This document shows positions 27,033 to 36,244 of a stretch of DNA of 64,000 bases, piece by piece. Origin of the DNA: Leptospiraceae bacterium. Lineage in GTDB: Bacteria > Spirochaetota > Leptospiria > Leptospirales > Leptospiraceae. Location of the stretch: positions 310,001 through 374,000 of the forward strand of contig JACKPA010000003.1 of assembly GCA_024233865.1 (NCBI GenBank), written 5' to 3'. Under the pieces are notes generated by a model that was not told where the DNA came from, ran no database searches, and saw only the letters and a list, made by a program, of their open reading frames with translations. How positions within the stretch are numbered: the stretch's first letter is position 1; every line of letters begins with the position of its first letter. Both the position numbers and the translations under genes were made by a program.

Positions 27033-27823
27033 AGTCTTTTTCATCAGGATCGGCACAACCACAAATACCTATAAAAGATTTAAAATTTATAAAAGTCTCA
27101 CTCCCACCGCTTGCTACTCAAAAGAAAATTGCTGCCGTTTTATCGGCTTACGACGAGCTGATAGAAAAAAACAACCGCAAGATTGAGATTCTCGAAAAAA
27201 TGGCAGAGGAAATTTACCGAGAATGGTTTGTTAGAATGAGATTTCCTGGATATGAAAATACAAAGTTCCATAAAGGCATACCAGATGGATGGGAAGAGAA
27301 GAAACTGGGGGAGATAGTAGATCGTTTAAACTTTGGCAGAATATACAGAGAAAGTGAATTACAACACGAGGGAAGTGTTGTAGTTATTGATCAATCTACA
27401 AAAAACTATTTAGGATTTTATAATGGAAAACCAGAACATGTGGCAACATTAGAAGAACCGATTATAATATTTGGTGATCATAGTTGTAAAATGCAAATAA
27501 TGATTAAGCCTTTTTCATTAGCTGAAAATGTAATTCCATTTAAATCATTGAATAAAGTCAACTTATATTTCTTGTTTTTTACGATTTACAAAATTATTGA
27601 AACTCAAGAATATAAAAGACATTGGACTGAGTTTTGTAATAAGAAAATTTTGTTACCACAAGTAGAATTCCAAAAGAAATTTTCAAATGAAATAAAAAAT
27701 AATTTAGATTTAAAAGAAAAACTGCTTATAAAAAACCAAAATCTTACAAAAACACGTGATCTTTTATTACCAAGATTAATAAGCGGAAAGCTCAATGTGG
27801 AGGATTTGGAAATTGATTCTTGA
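27033..27823 (+). pseudogene. hsdS: HsdS specificity subunit, 3' part
   Basis: The remainder of the interrupted specificity subunit. It opens with the end of the first recognition domain (SFSSGSAQPQIPIKDLKFIKVSLPP), then the central conserved helix LATQKKIAAVLSAYDELIEKNNRKIEILEKMAEEIYREWF (about 40 residues), the second recognition domain, and the distal helix LLPRLISGKLNVEDL. All expected parts are present, so only the IS prevents a full-length product. Without an active HsdM it would have no enzymatic partner here. Confidence 0.88.
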
Positions 27824-27858
27824 AAGAGCAAGAAAACATAAATAAATTAATCTAATTT

Positions 27859-27930
27859 TGCAACAAGCTGTTGCAGAAATTTTATAGACACAATTTTTCT
27901 ATTTGCTCTTTAATCATATAAAAATATAAT
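27859..27930 (+). promoter_or_regulatory. Hairpin and putative promoter before the ABC-3C genes
   Basis: A perfect inverted repeat TGCAACA-AGC-TGTTGCA (27859-27875) follows hsdS and could end its transcript or bind a regulator. Further on, TTGCTC (27903-27908) and TATAAT (27925-27930) with 16 nt between them form a plausible sigma-70 promoter. This suggests the ABC-3C genes are transcribed separately from hsdS. Confidence 0.45.
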
Positions 27931-27986
27931 ATAACAAAAAAATCTTAGCCAAAACCATTTTAATTTGAAAATTAGCGGAGAAGAAA

Positions 27987-28898
27987 TTGAATCCTCAAGA
28001 AAAAGCCTTAGCTAGAATTATATTTCAAAATAAAATTCATAGGTCTAAAGGACAGGCATTTGAAGACTTATTTACCTCTATTATGAATTATCTGGAACCA
28101 GATTTCCAAGCCATAAAACCCTGGGGAAATATTGGTGATAGAAAAAATGACGGATATATCAAAAGCAAAGGAATATTTTTCCAGGTGTACGCGCCGGAGG
28201 ATTTACAAAAATCTTATACGGATGCAGTAAACAAACTAAAAAAAGATTTTAATGGTTTATACGCTCAATGGAACCCTATTTATGAATTCTATTTTGTTGT
28301 AAATGATGAATATCAAGGTTTAAATGCCGATTGTGAAAATGCTATTCAAGAAATAAAAAATAATTATAAATTAAAAAACGCAGGTTTTTTAACAGCTAAA
28401 GATATGGAAAATAGACTATTTTCTTTAAATGACGATCAAATTTTTAGTATTATAGGTTTTTTTCCCGATCCTGCAAAGATAAAACAACTAGATTATAATA
28501 TATTAAATGAAGTAATAAAACATATAATGCAATTACCAATAGGAAAAAGCACTGCCTCTGAAATTGTATTACCGGACTGGGATAAAAAAATACAATTTAA
28601 TCAGTTATCTAAACCTATAGCCAGTTGGCTCAATAACGGTTATTACCAATTGCATGATTTAGAAAAATATTTGAAAAATAACAGTGATTTTTTGGCTGAT
28701 TCTTTAAGAGATAAAATGAACGAAATTTATTTAGAGACGAAAAAAAACAGAGAAGGGGACGATTTATTTTGGGAAATTGTGAATAAAGCAAGCCCAAGAA
28801 CTGAAAAAATGTACCAAACATCTGTTATTGTGATTATGTCTAAATATTTTGAGACTTGTGACGTTTTCGAAGAACCAAAAGAAGGAAATTCAAATTGA
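27987..28898 (+). CDS. ABC-3C system protein with nuclease-like N-terminus
   Basis: A 303-residue protein at the head of a three-gene unit. The N-terminal 110 residues (KGQAFEDLFTSIM, WGNIGDRKNDGYIKSKG, FFQVYAPED) follow the pattern of the effector/nuclease-like domain in ABC-three-component proteins; the Glu, Asp and Gln-x-Tyr may form a PD-(D/E)XK-like centre, though the usual E/QxK Lys is not visible. The rest is a helical C-terminal domain. It starts with TTG (27987) with GGAG 8 nt upstream. The stop overlaps the TTG of the next gene. As a family these are predicted conflict systems; the mechanism here is inference. Confidence 0.72.
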   Translation: MNPQEKALARIIFQNKIHRSKGQAFEDLFTSIMNYLEPDFQAIKPWGNIGDRKNDGYIKSKGIFFQVYAPEDLQKSYTDAVNKLKKDFNGLYAQWNPIYEFYFVVNDEYQGLNADCENAIQEIKNNYKLKNAGFLTAKDMENRLFSLNDDQIFSIIGFFPDPAKIKQLDYNILNEVIKHIMQLPIGKSTASEIVLPDWDKKIQFNQLSKPIASWLNNGYYQLHDLEKYLKNNSDFLADSLRDKMNEIYLETKKNREGDDLFWEIVNKASPRTEKMYQTSVIVIMSKYFETCDVFEEPKEGNSN

Positions 28899-29137
28899 TA
28901 CTACCAACAAAACATACAAATTTTTCTGAATCTTTACTTGGTTTTGGTAGTTATATTTTATCAAATCTAAAGCAACCAAAATCTATAGATGAATTGTGGG
29001 AACAATACCACAAAGACTATGAGAATAAAATTTACTATGCTAAACAAAGTTTGGATAATCTTTTTCTTACAATAATTTTCTTGTATTCTATAGGTATTGT
29101 ATATGAAAAAGATGGAGTAATTGCAAAATGTACCTAA
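28895..29137 (+). CDS. ABC-3C middle component, MC6-like
   Basis: An 80-residue protein starting with TTG inside the upstream stop (SD AAGGAAA 7 nt away) and overlapping the next ATG by 10 nt. The form LPTKHTNFSESLLGFGSYIL, then IDELWEQYHKDY, and a C-terminal YSIGIVYEKDGVIAK is that of a winged-helix-like middle component 6. In these systems the middle component is thought to link effector and ATPase. Assignment rests on pattern plus its place between the two larger proteins. Confidence 0.75.
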   Translation: MILPTKHTNFSESLLGFGSYILSNLKQPKSIDELWEQYHKDYENKIYYAKQSLDNLFLTIIFLYSIGIVYEKDGVIAKCT

Positions 29138-30864
29138 TCAAAGTATATTCAAACCAAAAAAGTTTTCGAGAAGTAAAGTTTAATCCAACAGGACTAAGCT
29201 TCATAATTGCAAAACAGAAAAACCCCAAAACTGATGATTCCGGAAAAACGTACAATGGAGTTGGAAAGTCTTTATTGGTTAGAATTATTCACTTTTGTTT
29301 AGGAGCTAATATTAAAAGTTATAAATCATTTTGTGAAAAACTAAAAGGTTGGGAATTTTATCTAGAATTTGAAGTGGGAAATAAAACATACACTGCTAAA
29401 CGGTCTATAGATAAACCACAAACAATATTTTTAAATCACGAAAATCTATCCATAGATAAATTTAATAATAAGCTAGAAGGATTATGCTTTGAGATACCAG
29501 ATAATACTCCCTTTATTACTTTTCGTTCCTTGCTACCTTTTTTTATACGTCCAAGCAAAGAATCTTATGTAAGCTATAAAAAACCAGGAAAAACTCACAG
29601 CGATTACCAAATATTATTGTACAATGCTTTTTTGCTTGGACTGGACACAAGTCTTGCTCAAAAAAAGTTTGAAATCAGAAAAGAAAAAGAACGCATTAAA
29701 ACATTAGAAAAAAATTTTAAAAATGATTCTTTATTGAGAGATTTTTTTACAGGAAACAAGGATATATCTTTAACTTTGATTGATTTGGATGAAAAAATCA
29801 ATCAATTGGACGACCAGTTAAAGAATTATAAAGTAGCTGAAGATTATTATGATGTTCAAAAAGAAGCAGATAAAGTTGAAAAAGAACTATATGAACTAAA
29901 TAACAATATATTATTATTAGAAAATTCTATTGAAAACATAGATAAAAGTTTGGTTTTTTCACCTGATCTGAATAAAAAAAGTATTGAATTGATTTATAAC
30001 GAAGTAAATATTCATTTCTCTTCTAATGTAACCAAAACACTAGATGAACTTGAGAATTTTTATGAAAAATTAATTTTGAATAGGAAGAAAAGGTTACTTG
30101 AGCAGCAAAACAAATTAAAATTAGAATTACAAATTAAGAAAAAAACTTCAAAGGAATTACAATTAAATCTTGATAAACTAATGGAGTATCTAGGTGAACA
30201 CCAAGCACTTGATCTTTTTTTGAAATTAACCTATAAGAGTGCCGAACTAAAATCAAAACGAGATAACCTCCACAAGTACCAAGAACTTCAATTAGAATAT
30301 AAAACAAAAGAAAGACAATCGGATAAAGAATTTATTGAGTTGTCGGAATATACAGAATCATATTTATCAAAGTTAGAATCTCACATATCGGAATTAAGAG
30401 ATTACTTTAGAAATTTAGCAAAAATATTTTATCCAAACAGTGTGGCTGGCTTGACAATTGAAAATGATGATGGTGATAATCAGTCGCGTTTTAATATTGA
30501 TGCCAAGATAGAATCAGATGCTTCAGATGGCATTAATAATATAAAGATATTTTGTTATGATTTAACTATGTTATTTAAGGGAAAAAATCATAGGATTAAT
30601 TTTATATTTCACGATAGCAGGCTATTTGATGGAACTGATGAAAGACAAAAAACAAGTATCTTTAAAATAGTTAATGAGAGGGTAAAAAGTTCTAATAAAC
30701 AATATATAGCAACAATCAATCAAAACCAGCTTGAAGAAATAAAAAAGCATTTAACAAATGAAGAATACAACAAGATAATAAACAAAAACATTATCTTAAC
30801 TCTTACAGATGATTCAGATTCGGAAAAACTATTGGGAATTAAGGTTGATATAGGTGAAGAGTAA
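29128..30864 (+). CDS. DUF2326 ABC-type ATPase of the ABC-3C system
   Basis: A 578-residue SMC-like ATPase. The N-terminus is FNPTGLSFIIAKQ followed by Walker A YNGVGKSLLV (about 48-57). The middle (about 180-430) is coiled coil with a turn. The C-terminal DUF2326 lobe carries INFIFHDSRLFDGTDERQK, a family hallmark that serves as the Walker B/D-loop region, followed by ATINQNQL. It should sense an invasive nucleic acid or a replication state and trigger the effector encoded two genes upstream. Intact, with no stop or gap, unlike the surrounding restriction genes. Confidence 0.85.
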   Translation: MYLIKVYSNQKSFREVKFNPTGLSFIIAKQKNPKTDDSGKTYNGVGKSLLVRIIHFCLGANIKSYKSFCEKLKGWEFYLEFEVGNKTYTAKRSIDKPQTIFLNHENLSIDKFNNKLEGLCFEIPDNTPFITFRSLLPFFIRPSKESYVSYKKPGKTHSDYQILLYNAFLLGLDTSLAQKKFEIRKEKERIKTLEKNFKNDSLLRDFFTGNKDISLTLIDLDEKINQLDDQLKNYKVAEDYYDVQKEADKVEKELYELNNNILLLENSIENIDKSLVFSPDLNKKSIELIYNEVNIHFSSNVTKTLDELENFYEKLILNRKKRLLEQQNKLKLELQIKKKTSKELQLNLDKLMEYLGEHQALDLFLKLTYKSAELKSKRDNLHKYQELQLEYKTKERQSDKEFIELSEYTESYLSKLESHISELRDYFRNLAKIFYPNSVAGLTIENDDGDNQSRFNIDAKIESDASDGINNIKIFCYDLTMLFKGKNHRINFIFHDSRLFDGTDERQKTSIFKIVNERVKSSNKQYIATINQNQLEEIKKHLTNEEYNKIINKNIILTLTDDSDSEKLLGIKVDIGEE

Positions 30865-30876
30865 GAGGAGAAATAG

Positions 30877-32062
30877 ATGCCAAATTATATAACGGAAGAT
30901 GAAATCGAAAAAGCGATCTGCAAAGTATTCCAAGACGAACTAGGCTATGAATTACTGAACGCGTACACCGTCAGGGAAGACAATCCGAATGATAAAACTA
31001 ACCGAACAGACAAAGCAGAAGTCGTATTCCATGAAATACTAAAAAAACAATTGATAAAAATTAATCCCAAAATACCTCCACCCGTAATAGATTCCGCAAT
31101 AGCCAAACTGACAGACAAACGTAACCAAAAAAGCCCTTTAATGGCAAACAAAGAAGTCTATCACCTTCTAAAAGATGGAATTCTCGTAGAGTATGAGGAT
31201 CAAAATGGAAAAAAAGAGCATGGTTATGTTCGTGTTCTGGACTATGAACACCCGGACAACAACCACTTTCTCGTTGTAAGACAGATGTGGATCAAAGGTT
31301 CATTGTATTATAGAAGACCGGTTTCTTGGAGTAAATAAGGCTATTGAATCTTTTAAACAACGAGAAACAAAAGAAGGGAAATTGGGGGTATTCTGGCATA
31401 CGCAAGGGTCAGGAAAGAGTTTTTCTATGATATTTCTGACAAGGAAGATAAAGAGGAAGTTCCAAGGAAACTTTACGTTTGTAATCGTTACGGATAGAGA
31501 AGATTTGGATGGTCAGATTTATAAAAACTTCTTACATACGGAAACGATAGGCAAGTTTGACAAAGTTCAACCTGGTAACTCGCAAGCCATGAGAGAATAC
31601 TTATCTCAAAATAAACCATTCGTTTTTACTCTGATTCAAAAATTTAGGTGGGACAAAGGGAAAAAATATCCAATACTATCGGATAGGAAAGATATAATTG
31701 TTATCATTGGCGAAGCCCATAGAACTCAATACGAAGAACTTGCCAAGAATATGAGAGAGGGATTAGAAAACGCACAGTTTTTTGCGTTTACGGGAACTCC
31801 TCTTTTGGGAAAAAAGAGAAATACGAGTTCCTGGTTTGGAGACTATGTTAGTGAATACAATTTTTCTCAATCCATAGATGATGGAGCTACCGTTCCATTG
31901 TTTTATCAAAAAAGAGTTCCTGAAGTATTGATCCAAAACGATGACGATTTGGATGATAAATTTTATGAGTATATCGAAGAAGAGGCTATTGAAAAAGGAG
32001 TTTCTAAGGAAAAACTAACTGAAAAGTTGGAGAACCTATTTATTAAAGAAATAAAAAACTAA
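30877..32062 (+). pseudogene. hsdR: HsdR restriction subunit, deleted, frameshifted and truncated
   Basis: Two pieces of a type I restriction subunit. Piece 1 (30877-31338) is the extreme N-terminus to FLVVRQMWIKGSLYYRRP, then a stop in the wrong frame. The next frame continues RFLGVNKAIESFKQRE and GVFWHTQGSGKSFSM (Walker A), so the PD-(D/E)XK nuclease domain has been deleted with a frame change. The helicase DEAH box reads GEAH (IIGEAHRTQ), losing the Walker B Asp. The frame ends after about 226 codons, lacking the second helicase lobe. It cannot function. Confidence 0.88.
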
Positions 32063-32191
32063 AGTGGGCTGTTTAAAGAACCGGAATTAATGATTCGAGA
32101 GGGAATAAACCCTGCATTCCACGAGTTGAAGAAAAAAAAGTATTTAAATATTCTTGCGATCTTATTTTCTAATTCTAAACTGGCACAATAA
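32063..32191 (+). pseudogene. Short C-terminal scrap after hsdR
   Basis: After the hsdR stop, another frame reads KEPELMIREGINPAFHELKK and ends at a stop near 32191. It may be the tail of hsdR or of a deleted neighbour. No start or SD is present. Confidence 0.3.
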
Positions 32192-32202
32192 GTAGATCGT
32201 TA

Positions 32203-32775
32203 ATGGAAGAAAAAGCACTCTATTACACCGAGACAGAATATTTAGATTTGGAAGAAAACTCAGAAACCAAAAATGAATATTTTAATGGACAGATCTATGC
32301 TATGGCAGGTGCTTCTGTAAAGCATATAACAATTGCCTCAAATTTAATAATGTCTCTCGGATTTCAATTACGAAAAAAGAATTGTGTTGTTTTTGGAAGT
32401 GATATGCGTGTTAAAATTAGTGATACTGGTTTATATACCTATCCGGATATTAGTATTGCTTGTGAAGATAGAAAACTTACCGGAGATAAAACCAATACTT
32501 TACTAAATCCTGTTGTGATTGTTGAAGTTCTTTCAGACTCAACGGAAAGATATGATAGGGGAGAAAAGTTTGCTCACTATAGACAACTTAGCTCTTTGCA
32601 AGAATATGTGTTGGTTTCTCAAAATAGTAAGAAAATAGAAAAATTTTCTCGTAATTCTGCCGGTAAATGGGAATTAACTGAAACTACTGTAGAAGTTCCG
32701 GAAATAGATTTACCGATGATAAATTGTAAGCTATCTATAGAAGAAGTATATGATAAAGTAGATATGGATAAATAA
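32203..32775 (+). CDS. Uma2-family (DUF820) putative nuclease
   Basis: A 190-residue protein with the Uma2 fold: TETEYLDLEENSETKNEYFNG at the N-terminus, MRVKISDTGLYTYPDISIAC (the acidic strand with PD), PVVIVEVLSDSTERYDRGEK (Glu of the PD-(D/E)XK-like centre), and YRQLSSLQEYVLVSQ. Uma2 proteins are abundant, often multicopy, and their role is unknown; a restriction-like or transposition-related activity has been proposed. Complete. Located at the right edge of the defence island. Confidence 0.85.
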   Translation: MEEKALYYTETEYLDLEENSETKNEYFNGQIYAMAGASVKHITIASNLIMSLGFQLRKKNCVVFGSDMRVKISDTGLYTYPDISIACEDRKLTGDKTNTLLNPVVIVEVLSDSTERYDRGEKFAHYRQLSSLQEYVLVSQNSKKIEKFSRNSAGKWELTETTVEVPEIDLPMINCKLSIEEVYDKVDMDK

Positions 32776-32940
32776 AAAAAAGAAGAATGTTTTTCAGCTA
32801 ACCAAAGCAGACAAATCCATCCAAACGCCATTAGAAAGAATCCTATGTATATAATTTTTAAAGATACATAATTAAAAGCTTGATTTAAGGAAAATTACTA
32901 AGAAATTGTTATTATAAATTTAAACAAGGAATTGTTAAGT

Positions 32941-33531
32941 ATGCCAGAGCATGAAGAAGAACTTCCCGATATATTAGAGGAATTAAAGAACTATAATGCC
33001 ATTAGCAGAAAATTTTTAGAGCAGAGGAAAATTTTCCTTTGGGGAGCTGTAATGGACGAATCAGCAAAAGAGATCGTGAATAAACTATTGTATCTTGAAA
33101 TGATTGCTCCAGGTAAAGAAATTACGTTTTATATAAACAGCCCGGGTGGTGTGATTACATCCGGAATGACGATTTTTGATACAATGAATATGATTACTTC
33201 CCCTGTGATCACCGTATGTATGGGACTTGCTGCGTCAATGGGTTCTGTGTTGCTTGCTGCCGGTGAAAAAGGCAAAAGACATATCTGGCCCCATGGTAAA
33301 GTGATGATACATCAGCCAAGCATAGGCGGACAAATTGTTGCTCCTGCTTCTGACATAAAAATTCATGCAGACGAAATCCAAAAGACAAAAAAAATGTTAA
33401 ACAAGATACTTGCAGACGCTTGTGGAAAAGATGTTGCAACTTTAGAAAAAGACACAGATAGAGACTATTATATGACGGCAGAAGAAGCAATAAAATATGG
33501 AATTGTAGACAAAATATCAACCGTAGTATAA
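32941..33531 (+). CDS. clpP: ATP-dependent Clp protease proteolytic subunit
   Basis: A 196-residue serine protease forming the tetradecameric chamber that degrades substrates fed by ClpA/X. The catalytic Ser lies in MGLAASMGS, the His in VMIHQPSIGG, and the Asp in the DRDYYMTAEEA region. The ATG at 32941 is preferred because AAGGA sits 10 nt upstream; the earlier TTG (32932) is only 1 nt from that SD. GLAASMGSVLLAAGEKGKR is canonical. Length and motifs are normal. It is not next to clpX here. Confidence 0.95.
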   Translation: MPEHEEELPDILEELKNYNAISRKFLEQRKIFLWGAVMDESAKEIVNKLLYLEMIAPGKEITFYINSPGGVITSGMTIFDTMNMITSPVITVCMGLAASMGSVLLAAGEKGKRHIWPHGKVMIHQPSIGGQIVAPASDIKIHADEIQKTKKMLNKILADACGKDVATLEKDTDRDYYMTAEEAIKYGIVDKISTVV

Positions 33532-33561
33532 TAGGTTATTTCTGATCAAAAATCTGCATAG

Positions 33562-34608
33562 ATGAATAAAGTAGATAATATAACGTTTTTTAAACCCAGA
33601 AAATTTTTAACGGATAAACATTTGCAAACTGTTGTAAGTGTCCTTTTTCCACCTAAAAATATATTAAATACCGACTTTCAATACGAAGAAATTCCTCTTC
33701 CAACTCCCGATGCTAGTGGAGATATGTTACTTCTGGAACATAATCCACCTGTATCCAACTATCAGGATGCCAAAACTCAATACAATGGCTATTACCTGAT
33801 CTTAGTACACGGGATGGAAGGTGATTCAGATAGTCATTACATGATAAGCATTGGAGAAGATGCTCTTGAAAATGGATACGGAGTTGTTCGTATGAATATG
33901 AGAGGTTGTGGAAGAGGTGAAGGAATGGCAAAAGGAATTTATAATGCCGGAAAAACCGATGATCTGGATGCGGTTGTTTCTTATGTTTATAAAAATTTCT
34001 CAAAAAAAATTATTTTAAGCGGTTTTTCTCTTTCAGCAAACATAGTTTTAAAATACCTTGGTGAGAAGAAAAGAACAAAAGTTAAATTTTTTTCGGCTGT
34101 TTCTCCTCCTTTGGATTTGAAAGATTGTTGCGAACACATAGATTCACCCCAAGCCACATTTTATCGAAACAGATTTTTAAGGTCATTTAAAAAAAGGTTA
34201 AGTGACGGAATAATTCACCTTCCGGAAACAATCAATAAAGAACTTGCCTATGAGGCTAAAACGTTGTTTGATTTTGATGATGTTGTTTCCGGTCCATTGG
34301 CTGGCTACAAAAGTGCCCTCGATTATTACAAAAAGTGTTCTAGTATAAATTTTTTATATTCTATTCCACAAAAAGGAATCGTAGTCCACGCTGATGATGA
34401 TCCCTTGATTCCCGTTCAGGTTTTTCACAAGGTAGATTGGGAAAAAGTACCTCATATCACCCATGTTTTAACTCGGGGTGGTGGTCATGTAGGCTTTTTA
34501 ACAGATAAATCTGACGAAATACCGGATGGTAGATGGTTGAATTACATATTACTAAAATTTTTTAATAGCCAAATCCAAGAAAACATTCTTAAAAAAGGAA
34601 ATAAATAG
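33562..34608 (+). CDS. YheT-family alpha/beta hydrolase
   Basis: A 348-residue cytoplasmic hydrolase. LILVHGMEGDSDSHYM forms the oxyanion HG region, VVRMNMRGCGRG is the family motif, LSGFSLSANIVLKYLGE contains the nucleophile Ser (GFSLSAN), VVHADDDPLIP the acid, and RGGGHVGFL the His. These match the YheT/ABHD1-3 group, carboxylesterases or lipases on medium-chain esters. It follows clpP by 30 nt and precedes a small membrane protein by 9 nt. Confidence 0.88.
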   Translation: MNKVDNITFFKPRKFLTDKHLQTVVSVLFPPKNILNTDFQYEEIPLPTPDASGDMLLLEHNPPVSNYQDAKTQYNGYYLILVHGMEGDSDSHYMISIGEDALENGYGVVRMNMRGCGRGEGMAKGIYNAGKTDDLDAVVSYVYKNFSKKIILSGFSLSANIVLKYLGEKKRTKVKFFSAVSPPLDLKDCCEHIDSPQATFYRNRFLRSFKKRLSDGIIHLPETINKELAYEAKTLFDFDDVVSGPLAGYKSALDYYKKCSSINFLYSIPQKGIVVHADDDPLIPVQVFHKVDWEKVPHITHVLTRGGGHVGFLTDKSDEIPDGRWLNYILLKFFNSQIQENILKKGNK

Positions 34609-34617
34609 GATAAATCA

Positions 34618-35349
34618 ATGATAAAAAGGAAAATATTTTATATCATTCCATTGTTTTTTAGTATGGGTTGTATCGCTTCCGGTATAGGTTTTGATGCAAA
34701 CTCGCTTGTTTATACAGGAGGCTTTTTTTTAATTTTAAGTGCTACTCCTTATGTTTACCTACCTTTTAAGAGAAAAAGACAAAAATTAAAAGCAGTTCAA
34801 AAATACCAAGGTTGGTCCAATTTGACAGAATTAACTGGTTTATCTTATTCTATGCCGGAAAACGAACCTTTTTTACCAGCCGTAACAGGAGAATACCGAG
34901 GATGCAAAATATCCATGCTGCCCTATTTGGAAAGACTTGGAAATACCAAATTAATGCGGCAATTTACCATGATTAAGATTCCTATTCAAAACCCAGGTAA
35001 ACTCCGTATTTTTATTAGGGACAAAGAAATGCTTGACTCTATGTTTAGCTTTTTTGCATCTTCCATACATGGAGTAAGTGGCAATCCAAAAATTGAAAAG
35101 CGATTTACCATTAAAAGTAATCCGGAAAGATTGGCTCATTTAATGTTGAAAGAAACAACTGTTGTTGAAAGATTGCTTAAAACAGTCCCTTTTCGCTTGG
35201 AATTGTTAGATGATTTTTTCATCCTTACATTGGATGGAGTTCAAAAAGACGCAAATATCCAAAAAGAAAATTTGGATTTGGCAATTGATTTCATAAATCA
35301 TTTCTACGAGATAAGTAGCCGATATTATTCAAACTATAAAGCAGCATAA
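34618..35349 (+). CDS. Membrane protein of unknown function
   Basis: A 243-residue protein with two N-terminal hydrophobic segments (about 7-22 and 30-48) then a basic turn (FKRKRQK) and a cytoplasmic domain of about 190 residues. The latter has an alternating strand pattern and no motif I recognise. It lies directly after the YheT-like hydrolase, probably in one transcript. I cannot assign a function. Confidence 0.65.
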   Translation: MIKRKIFYIIPLFFSMGCIASGIGFDANSLVYTGGFFLILSATPYVYLPFKRKRQKLKAVQKYQGWSNLTELTGLSYSMPENEPFLPAVTGEYRGCKISMLPYLERLGNTKLMRQFTMIKIPIQNPGKLRIFIRDKEMLDSMFSFFASSIHGVSGNPKIEKRFTIKSNPERLAHLMLKETTVVERLLKTVPFRLELLDDFFILTLDGVQKDANIQKENLDLAIDFINHFYEISSRYYSNYKAA

Positions 35350-35480
35350 CGCTGCCTATAAAATCTGAAAGGATACATAAAGTGAACTTTTTTAATAAAA
35401 AATCTTATATTATAAGAGAATCTTAAGTAAATTCTAATTGACTGAAGATACCTCACTAATATTATGGTTTTTAAGTGAAT

Positions 35481-35553
35481 GAGTCGTTAGCTCAGTTGGT
35501 AGAGCATCTCCCTTTTAAGGAGAGGGTCTCGGGTTCGAGCCCCGGACGACTCA
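35481..35553 (+). tRNA. tRNA-Lys (UUU)
   Basis: Acceptor stem GAGTCGT/ACGACTC with discriminator A, D-arm with AGCTCAGTTGGTAGAGC, anticodon stem-loop TCTCC-CTTTTAA-GGAGA giving anticodon TTT, and T-arm CGGGTTCGAGCCCCG. CCA is not encoded. Confidence 0.97.
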
Positions 35554-35568
35554 GGAACTCTCTTATAC

Positions 35569-35640
35569 GGTGCCATCGTCTAGTGGTTAGGACACAAGGT
35601 TTTCATCCTTGTAACCGGGGTTCAATTCCCCGTGGCACTG
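35569..35640 (+). tRNA. tRNA-Glu (UUC)
   Basis: Acceptor GGTGCCA/TGGCACT with discriminator G, anticodon stem-loop CAAGG-TTTTCAT-CCTTG giving TTC, and T-arm CGGGGTTCAATTCCCCG. A CCA follows directly in the DNA at 35641-35643. It lies 15 nt after tRNA-Lys, so the two probably share a transcript. Confidence 0.97.
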
Positions 35641-35731
35641 CCAAAATTTTTTTGAAAAATCCTCTTGCTTTTTTTTCTCGATTTACACCGACTGGAAATG
35701 AGTTGTCATTATCAAACTAACTTAAGAATTT

Positions 35732-36244
35732 ATGGTAAGCAGAAAAGCATTAATATTCCTGGTTATAGTTGCAGTTTTTAGCTGTCGCTCCAAAAACACA
35801 AATCAAGAAGATGGGGAATTATTGGTATATTTATTAAATACACAAACATCAAACCCTGTTCAAAAAAGTTGCAATGAATTCGCAAGCCTTGAAAAAAACT
35901 GTGTAAAGGAGCCAGACTCCATTACCTTAACCTGCTCCAATGAGGAAATTGAACGTATTCGACATGGGATTGAGCCTTCAGACAAAAGAACGGACGACGT
36001 TCTGTCTGGTTTTTATGACTGCTGGTCGAAATGTAACATTGTTTACAATAACCAAGAAACAATATGTTCCAATCAAAAATTTCAAACGTCTAAGTATTAT
36101 AGAGAAAGTCAAAAATCAGGTGAGTCCCAAGCTTCCATTTCTTGGGGAGTATGCATTGAAAAGTGTAACCAGGGAGAGAGTCAAGAACCAAGCCTAAAAG
36201 ATGCAAATGTAACCTATACAACACAGGTATATAAAAACTTATGA
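35732..36244 (+). CDS. Cys-rich putative lipoprotein
   Basis: A 170-residue protein with a lipoprotein signal ending at Cys18 (VAVFSC). The mature part has about nine Cys (CNEF, NCVKE, TCSNEE, DCWSKCN, ICSNQ, GVCIEKCN), suggesting disulfides in the periplasm or at the surface. No family recognised. The stop overlaps the nadA ATG by 4 nt, although a functional link to NAD synthesis is unlikely. Confidence 0.7.
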   Translation: MVSRKALIFLVIVAVFSCRSKNTNQEDGELLVYLLNTQTSNPVQKSCNEFASLEKNCVKEPDSITLTCSNEEIERIRHGIEPSDKRTDDVLSGFYDCWSKCNIVYNNQETICSNQKFQTSKYYRESQKSGESQASISWGVCIEKCNQGESQEPSLKDANVTYTTQVYKNL

